Of a DNA stretch of 18,214 nt, positions 11,801-18,214 are shown in pieces (the first letter of the stretch is position 1; each line of letters starts with the position of its first letter). The stretch lies in contig JAKOGH010000807.1 in NCBI GenBank assembly GCA_024811115.1, positions 1 through 18,214 of the forward strand, written 5' to 3'. Under the pieces are notes generated by a model, which made no database searches, was not told where the DNA came from, and saw only the letters and a list, made by a program, of their open reading frames with translations. Source of the DNA: Terana coerulea. Lineage: Eukaryota; Basidiomycota; Agaricomycetes; Polyporales; Phanerochaetaceae. The translations under genes and the position numbers were made by a program.

Positions 11801-13306
11801 CACTGCGAACCAAGAGATAACTTCCGGGAATTTATAGTGTAAACACGTGGTGGTCTGAAACAAAATGGCCAGCATAAGTCACAGGCATTAATTAGATATT
11901 CCTTTTTGAGATATATCCCTTAAATGAACGCGTAAATCTACCTGACTAACTCTATATCCTTCTCCAATAACTCACAGAGCTTTACTCTGAGAATAAATCC
12001 CTTATATCTCTCATAGCTTTTCTGTGGATTTGTAATGGGCATATTACTTGTAGGCAACAAGATAAATTGACTAGATAAATAAAAACAAGTCACACATGTA
12101 TTCAACATGAACTAGGCAGAGGCCTTCAGAATACGTCTGCAGGATTTATTGTGGCAATATATTCTACCTAACACAGTGAGAGATATTGAGGACATATAGT
12201 TGATGTAAGTAAGATAAAGAATGCAGATATATTCATTATAAATCACATATTGCATATCTCCAGGATAAATCCAGCAGGACCTCGGACACTTAGAAACAAA
12301 GATGTCTGCAGAAGATAGTAGTTAGTTGCATTCAACATAAGCCTTTTGACTGTGGACACTAAACACACAATGCGCATTGGTAGATTTACATACAATTGCA
12401 AATCTAGTGAGAGCTATCAACTTTTGTATACTTTGCACAATGGCGGCGTATTTGTAGAACTTTGTTGCCCAAATTAACAACCTCAGCCAGATTGCGCTGT
12501 TTTGACATTGGCTAGTGTTAGCATCGTCAGTCAGAGTCCCCATAGGGCATAAATGTGTAAGTGCTTACCACAGTGTCATGTTTCATATGACACAAACCTG
12601 TGCTTCATCACACCCAGTTTGGGCAGCAAAGTTCTATGAATACGCTGCCATTGTGCAATATATGCAAAAGTTCAAGATAGTCCTTACTGGATTTCCAGTT
12701 GTATCTGAATATACCAATGTGCATACTAGTAAGTTCATTGTCAGTAATCAAAAGTCTCATATTGAATGAGTCTATGTCTAACTACTACATTCAGCAGACA
12801 TCTATATTTCTAAGTGTCTGAGGTCCTGCTGGATTTATTCTTGAGATATGCAATACATGATTTATAATGAATATATCTGTGTTCTTTATCTTACTTATGT
12901 CGACCGTGTGTCCTCAATATCTCTCGCTGAGTTAGATGGATTATATTGCCACAATAAATCCTGTAGATGTATTCTGAAGACCTCTGTCTATTTCATGCTG
13001 GATACATGTACAACTTATTTTGTATTTGTCCAAGGAATTTATCTTGTTGCTTACAAGTAATGTGCCCATTATAAATCCACAGAACAGCTACGAGAGATAC
13101 AAGGGATTTATTGTCAGAATAAAGCTCTGTGAGTTATTGAGGAAGGATACAGAGTTAGGTGCGCAGATTTACGCGTTCATTTAAGTTGTATATCTCCTGA
13201 AATGGAATATTTAATCAATCCGCGTGACTTATGCTGGCCATTTTGTTTCCAGACTCCCATGTTGACACGATAAATCCCCAGGATTTATCTCTTGGGTTCC
13301 GCAGTG
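11801..13306. mobile_element. 1.5-kb near-palindromic element with CACTG ends and AAG flanks
   Basis: The left arm 11801-12473 and right arm 12618-13306 are reverse complements along nearly their whole length. I estimate about 75-85% identity, with small indels. The spacer of 144 bp contains a small TGTCAT...ATGACA stem. The outer ends are CACTGCGAACC and, on the other strand, CACTGCGGAACCC. AAG stands directly outside both ends (11798-11800 and 13307-13309). CACTR termini and a 3-bp target duplication are the signature of the CACTA (EnSpm) superfamily. Such elements usually have short termini, so arms of about 680 bp are odd and recall foldback elements. Nine exact ATAAATCC/GGATTTAT copies occur inside. 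The element is AT-rich and shows no convincing coding frame, so it would depend on a transposase elsewhere. Confidence 0.8.
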
Positions 13307-13309
13307 AAG

Positions 13310-13558
13310 TCCGTACTCATAAAATTTCAACGGGTTTGTTTAAAGACCCTACTTGGCAGCAGCAGATTCCTCTCCCAGCCGTAGATAGTTCTCAATAAGA
13401 ACGTACTTTGAGTTGTGTTATTTGGAATCGTGACCAGAGCATTGTATTACGTGCAAGGCGGCTGGTTAAGCCTAACGATGCACACGTACTTGACTCACAA
13501 ATGGCATAGAGCATGCGGCGAGCTAACGAGTTGGTGTGCAACCAGTGTTCAAAATTAT
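13310..13558. other. 3' flank of MET10
   Basis: This short gene-free stretch lies between the CACTG element and the MET10 stop codon and presumably holds the MET10 3' untranslated region. I see no repeat, RNA gene or coding frame that stands out. Confidence 0.4.
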
Positions 13559-16500
13559 CTAATACACCTCAAGTACATACCGCTCCTCCTCCTTCAATCC
13601 CTCCAAGTAAGCCCCGCCGACTCAGCGTTCATCCCCTCCGTCTCAACCAACGCGCCGACCAGGGCCTCGTACACATCTGGCACTGGCCACGTCGGCCCAC
13701 ACAGGTAGAAGACACCCTGCCGGTTGTGCAACATGTCTGCCAGCTCATTCGCGTCCTCATTCATCTTGTGCTGGATGTACACCTTCTTCTTGCCGTCGCG
13801 GGAGAAGGCGAGCCCGGCCTTGGTGATGGTGCCGTCGAGGATGAACGCCTCGATCTCCTCGCCATAGAGGTACTCCTGTGTACGGTATCGAGAACCGAAG
13901 TAGTAGTATGTGGGGCCGACGGGGTACCCTGGGCAGCGAGCATGGCGCGGTACTGAAGGAATGCGCGGAAGGGCGCGGCACCCGTACCAAGACCGGCCAT
14001 GATAATGGGTTGCATGTTGTCCGGAGGCAGCTAGACGACACGTTAGTGGGTGGTAACGCAGATGGGAGATGGTCAGACATACCTTCATGACGCTCGGCTT
14101 GATCGAAACAGTGACCTTCTGGCCCACCTTCATTCCTGCAAGGTAGCGCGTGCACTGACCATAGCGTGGAGAGCCTGGGAGAGAATGTATCAGTCCCGGG
14201 CCAGACACTTCATCCAATGTACACAAGGTACGCACCGCTTGGCGTGACCCAGTCAACTGCGACCACGAGCAGGTCTACGCGGTCGCCCACGACAGCCTGC
14301 GAGCTCGCTATACTGTAGTGCCTCGGATGAATGTCCCCGATGAGCTCACACAGGGTCTCGATGCCCGGACGCGCCGTCGGATACTCGCGCAGGACGTCGG
14401 CGAACGAGACGGTGTCCTTCTCGGAGAGCTTCTTGAACGTCGCCACGCCCTCGGGGAGCCAATAAAGCGCAGCGCGTACTGGTCCCCTTGGTCGTCGCGT
14501 ACTCTGCGACCTCGGTGTAGAACGCCTTCCCCGGCTTGCCGAACAGGTCGACCTGCTGTTGGAGCGCCTGGAAGACAGTACGGGTGTGCATGCGCGCGCC
14601 GTCCGTCCCAGGTACAGGGATCGTGATGAGGCGGTTCGGGTCGACACCGTACCACGCGCAGAAGTCGAGCACCTCCTGCTCGTCATTCCACCCGTGCACG
14701 CCGAGCGCCTCGCCAATGTCGTATTTGAGCCCCGTGCCACGCGTGTCGAACTCGAGGTGGAAGACGTTGCGGTCGTAGTCAAGGGTGTGAGTCGCCTATT
14801 GACTGTACAGGTGACCAGGAACGTGCGTTCCTCTAGTTCTGGACGCAGAGCGGGGTTCTGCTCGTGGGACGCGAAAGGACCCTCGACCGGACTGAAGGCA
14901 GAGTTGAACAGCAGATGCTTCGCGGCCTCATGCCATGAGCCAACACGCGCACCGTTGACCACGGTTTCGCCATCGTCCGTCTCCGTGGCAATGGCGTTGA
15001 ACTCGAATTTCTTGAGCTGCGTAGGCCCAGAGTCTTCCGTAGCAGAGGGAAGTTCGACCTCTACGAGACCGGCCCAAGCCCGCGCACCAACCTTGGCGAG
15101 GTCGAAGCCAGCGACAGAGGTGCCAACAAACCGACTAGCCAGCTTTGTCACCACTGCCTCGATGGCATGCTTGCCTAGATAGAGCCGTAGGAACGCAAGC
15201 AGCGCCACGATGTTCTGCACCGCGTCGCGCTCAGCACCTGCCGCGCCGGCGACCTGCTCAGCCAGCTGGGCTGCATCGATGGTATACAAGCGGAAGCCAC
15301 GCTCGCGGATGAGCTCGATAACGTCGGCGGGCAAGCTCGAGCCCACCTCGGCCGGCGTCCAGGACGTGACGAGTAGAAGGGGAGAGCCAGCCTTCGCATG
15401 GGCGAGGACGGAGTGTGACTTCAACAGGGCATCATCGGTCACAGCGAGGAAGTCCGCCTCACCCTGCCCCGCCACAGGAACGAGTAAGGATATGGGTACG
15501 AACTGCTCGGGCTGTCTCTGATCCAAGACAATGCGGTCTACGGTGACACCCCGGTCTCGAGAACACATCGTGTTCAGTGAGTTGCCGAGCTACTATGGAC
15601 GGATGCGCGAGGAAGGTTTGCTCAACGAGAGACGGAAGGCCCGCGAGCGTCGAGCCGGGGGTACCAAAGAAGAGCAGTTTCTTTTGGTTTGCAGATGTCA
15701 GCGAAACCTCGGCCAAAGAAGGCGCGAGCTCGCGAAGGAAGGTGATGAAGGATGAGGGTTCCGTGACGAAGGTCTGCGTGCGCGCGGGCGTGACGCGGTG
15801 GGTCTTGATTTGAGGGCCGCGGTGCGCTGGGTCGAAGAGTGCAGAGAAGACGTCGGCGTAGAGCGCACCTTGGCTGAGCTCGCTCTGAACATCGTCCAGA
15901 ACGTGAACGCGCTTGGCAGACGCGGGGACAACCTCTCGCAAAGCCGCCTCATCCCACGGGCGGAGAACGCGGACAGTAACGACGCCAAGACCGGTCGAGC
16001 GAGAGGCAAGGACCTTCGCAGCATTTGCCAACGGGCCATTCGCTAAGACGATGACCGTTTCAGCGCCTGTGTCTCCGGAATAATCGAAGAAGTCGTATCC
16101 GGCAGCGGTAAGGCCGTCCTTGAGAGTAGTCTTTCCCGACACGGATGGGATAGTGCTCGTGAGCTCGTGTCCGACTTCGCGGGTGGCACTGTGGTGGTCG
16201 AAGAAGTGGACGACATGCGTGTCGGAGAGCTCGTACGAGAGGGTAGCAAGATCGACAGCTTCCTGTGGGGTAGACGAGAGCAAAATGGTGAAGTGCTCTG
16301 GGAAGATCGCAAGGGCGGGCGTGAACGGTGCCAGGGTAGGGGAAAGCGCAAAGCCCTCTCCCACGGGGGTCACGGTGGGGACCTGGATGACCACCTTGCC
16401 GTTCGTACTCGGTGCGGGGAGGTGCGCAAGCGACTGGGTCATAGCCGCAAGCCCTGTGGGGTGGTGTAAGCCGTGAGCACGGCTGGTTTGGACGCATCTT

Positions 16501-16825
16501 TGCTCGAGCCCTGCGAGAGTCTGCCCACCAAGCTCAACCCTGCACCGGCGCGGGTTTGCAAGCTAACCACGGACGCTGCGCTGCTGTCCGTGCCAGTCCA
16601 TGATTTCGTGTAGGTTCCAAAGCCAGCCTGCTCCGCGAGGTCATAGACAAACACGCTCGAGCTTGACTTGGTCGCCAGTAATTCGATAGTGGTGGACGCG
16701 GAAATCAGAGTGTTCGGAGCTGCCTTTTCGACATCGAATGAGATGCCTTTGAGTCCTGGTGATGGTGGGGTGGAAAGGGTAGCCGTGGGCGACACCGGCG
16801 TAGAAGCACCTGTCTCAATGGCCAT
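13559..16825 (-). CDS. MET10: Sulfite reductase (NADPH) flavoprotein subunit
   Basis: Met10 is the alpha subunit of assimilatory sulfite reductase. It passes electrons from NADPH through FAD to the Met5-type hemoprotein that reduces sulfite to sulfide. From ATG 16825 the protein shows TLISASTTIELLA, FVYDLAEQAGFGTYTKSW, IQVPTVTPVGEGFALSPTLA and HVVHFFDHHSATREVGHEL, the oxidoreductase-like N-terminal half. The reductase half follows: CTVNRRLTPLDYDRNVFHLE, the FAD motif RHYSIASS, the NADPH loop GLGTGAAPFRAF, PVGPTYYYFGSRYRTQEYLY and the ending RYVLEVY. Introns are 14175-14235 and 14031-14082, both near the 3' end. Seven one-base indels break the frame: deletions at 16443-16448, 14783-14785, 14484-14487, 14453-14456, 13921-13924 and 13612-13615, and an insertion at 15549-15552. 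Corrected length is 1052 residues, near the 1035 of yeast Met10. I see no CACGTG box in the 341 bp upstream. Confidence 0.93.
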
Positions 16826-17166
16826 GGTGAACAGTGCCGAAGCGATGAAGGAGAACTTGGTGAGCCTCTCAGAGCACTCATATTTTATGAAGGAAATCTT
16901 CAGCGGAATTCCGAATGCCTGCAGGATTGTGCGATCCTCCACCAACGATGGCGTTATTCGACGCCTTCACTGTCAGTGCTCGAGGAGAAAGGTTCACGCC
17001 GAACAAACTGCGTAAGCACGTTTGCCTTTTGCGGAAGGAGATTCCAGCGGTCCCCGCCGGGCCGCTTACAGAATCTCATCGTTGGGCTCGGAGGTGCAGC
17101 AATAATCCCAATTTACCGTGTCTACTATACAAAGCGACCAATATACAGGTTCTCCGGCCATAGCAC
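16826..17166. other. Intergenic region between UPRT and MET10
   Basis: These 341 bp hold the UPRT 3' end and the MET10 promoter. No TATA-like box, CACGTG or TGACTC element stood out on reading, and no RNA gene is apparent. Confidence 0.4.
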
Positions 17167-18181
17167 TCACGGCTTCAGGGTATTGTACAGACGGTCTCCC
17201 TGCAAAGGTATCGGTCAGGACATACGAGAAGCAGACCACGGTCACACGCACGGTGTCTCCCAACCCGGGTCGGATGAGCCCATCGCTCGTCAACTCAGGA
17301 TCGACTGCAGCAGCCCAAATCTTCCCGGACATCAACACATACTGTCGGCTGAAACTCCGAATTATGACGTACCTCAAGACCAGGAAACTCCTTCTGTACG
17401 CTGGTTAGGCCGGTCTGCGACGCGAGCACACACAGCAGCTTAATCTTCGTGACTGCAGAGAAGGTCATCAACACTCTTGCCAGTTCACTTGTTTATCGGA
17501 AGAAGAGGCGCACTCGGGATCCCCAATCAAGAAGCATATTCAGCGCCGCGGTCGCGGTGCCTCCAGTAGCAATTAGCGGATCCAGGAGGAAGACCTGATC
17601 GGCCGTCGGGTTGGGTGGCAGCTTGGAATAGTCTAGTAGCCCAGAGTATCGTCAACGGACGGTCGTGTCTGACGAGATGCGACGCACATTCAACTGGACG
17701 TAATGACACTTTCTCACGGAATATACCAAGGTGATGAACCGATGCTGAACTATCCGGTTATTTGAGTCTTTGTTTACTTTGTGACGCCTTCGGAAACGAC
17801 TCACGGGAATAACGTCAGGAGCGCGTCGGTCATACCCAGACCAGCACGCAGAACGGGTGTCAGCGCAATCCTGGGCTTGATGGATGATCCAGTGAAGGGC
17901 CCGACTGGTGTAGTCTGTGCTGTCTTGTTAGCAATCGTTTACTGGGGGTATTATGGCGTACCCCGTTGTAAGTGTCTTCCTCCAGATCCCGGCTAGCCTC
18001 GAAACCTAGCAGTAGACTTATCTCATGAATACCCTACTCACATGGTCAGTCCATGGTCTTAGCCCGCCATGTAACCACCACGTACCTCACGGAACTCCTT
18101 GGAGGATGCACTGGACTCGCGTAGCTTCGAGAGGCGTGCATTAATGACGGGGTGGGCGAGGACGTGAACCTTGTCGGCCAT
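17167..18181 (-). CDS. FUR1: Uracil phosphoribosyltransferase
   Basis: UPRT joins uracil and PRPP to make UMP in pyrimidine salvage; in yeast it also determines sensitivity to 5-fluorouracil. The start at 18181 gives MADKVHVLAHPVINARLSKL, the classic HP...KL opening. Then follow ISLLLGFEASRDLEEDTYNG, RIALTPVLRAGLGMTDALLT, HHLGIFREKVSLRPVEYYSK, the PRPP loop LLDPLIATGGTATAAL (about residues 130-145), KLLCVLASQTGLTSVQKEFP, and the uracil-binding end GLIRPGLGDTGDRLYNTLKP. Eight exons are separated by introns 18034-18085, 17915-17961, 17750-17804, 17633-17687, 17453-17513, 17321-17372 and 17200-17251. The exons sum to 641 bases, one short of a whole number of codons. The missing base is in the C4 run 17521-17524, where the expected DWGIP reads DWGSR. 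Corrected length is 213 residues, normal for the family. Residue choice at the exon 1/2 junction is the least certain. Confidence 0.93.
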
Positions 18182-18214
18182 GATGCTGTATTTGGCCTTC
18201 GGTGGACGTGAGTT

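Noticed and set aside
12322..13060. Short open frames inside the CACTG palindromic element
   Set aside because: Their translations mirror one another because the arms are inverted copies, they differ by stops and indels, and they show no transposase motif.
14559..15182. Long open frame on the plus strand, about 207 codons
   Set aside because: It is antisense to the GC-rich MET10 coding region. Such shadow frames are expected there, and it shows no domain.
13559..18181. MET10 and UPRT as a functional cluster
   Set aside because: Sulfur assimilation and pyrimidine salvage share no step, and the genes have a normal intergenic gap; adjacency looks incidental.

Overview
The window looks like nuclear DNA from a filamentous basidiomycete (Agaricomycetes-type). 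The protein genes carry many short introns (about 47-67 bp, one of 134 bp) with GTRNGT-like donors. The products match fungal families, and the cellulase has the layout of a basidiomycete family 9 endoglucanase with a C-terminal membrane anchor. All recognisable genes lie on the minus strand, except one unrecognised acidic-protein gene on the plus strand.

Left part (1-8085): an ARS2/SERRATE-type RNA-processing factor runs off the left edge. Next come a gene-free stretch of about 1.1 kb, an ESF2/ABT1-type 18S rRNA processing factor, a complete family 9 glycoside hydrolase gene with eight exons, a decayed partial duplicate of its sixth exon just upstream, and a small unrecognised two-exon gene.

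Middle part (8102-13309) is mostly mobile DNA without transposase genes. There are three TA-flanked miniature inverted-repeat elements and one with perfect 41-bp termini and an 8-9 bp target duplication that sits exactly on the edge of its neighbour. After the plus-strand acidic-protein gene comes a 1.5-kb, nearly palindromic element. It is bounded by CACTG...CAGTG, flanked by AAG on both sides, and studded with nine exact copies of ATAAATCC/GGATTTAT. This last element is the best candidate for something undescribed.

Right part (13559-18181): a complete MET10-type sulfite reductase flavoprotein gene (sulfur assimilation) and, upstream of it in the same direction, a complete uracil phosphoribosyltransferase gene (pyrimidine salvage). 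Their functions are unrelated, and I see no operon-like or cluster logic.

A window-wide peculiarity affects every recognised gene. Conserved reading frames are broken by single-base indels, about 16 in all, nearly all apparent deletions and mostly in short G/C or A/T runs. Restoring each gives whole codon counts and family-like full lengths: GH9 596, MET10 1052, UPRT 213 and ESF2 310 residues. Because housekeeping genes are hit as often as others, I read this as residual sequencing or assembly error, not gene decay. CDS coordinates below are the full start-to-stop spans including introns; intron positions are in the evidence.
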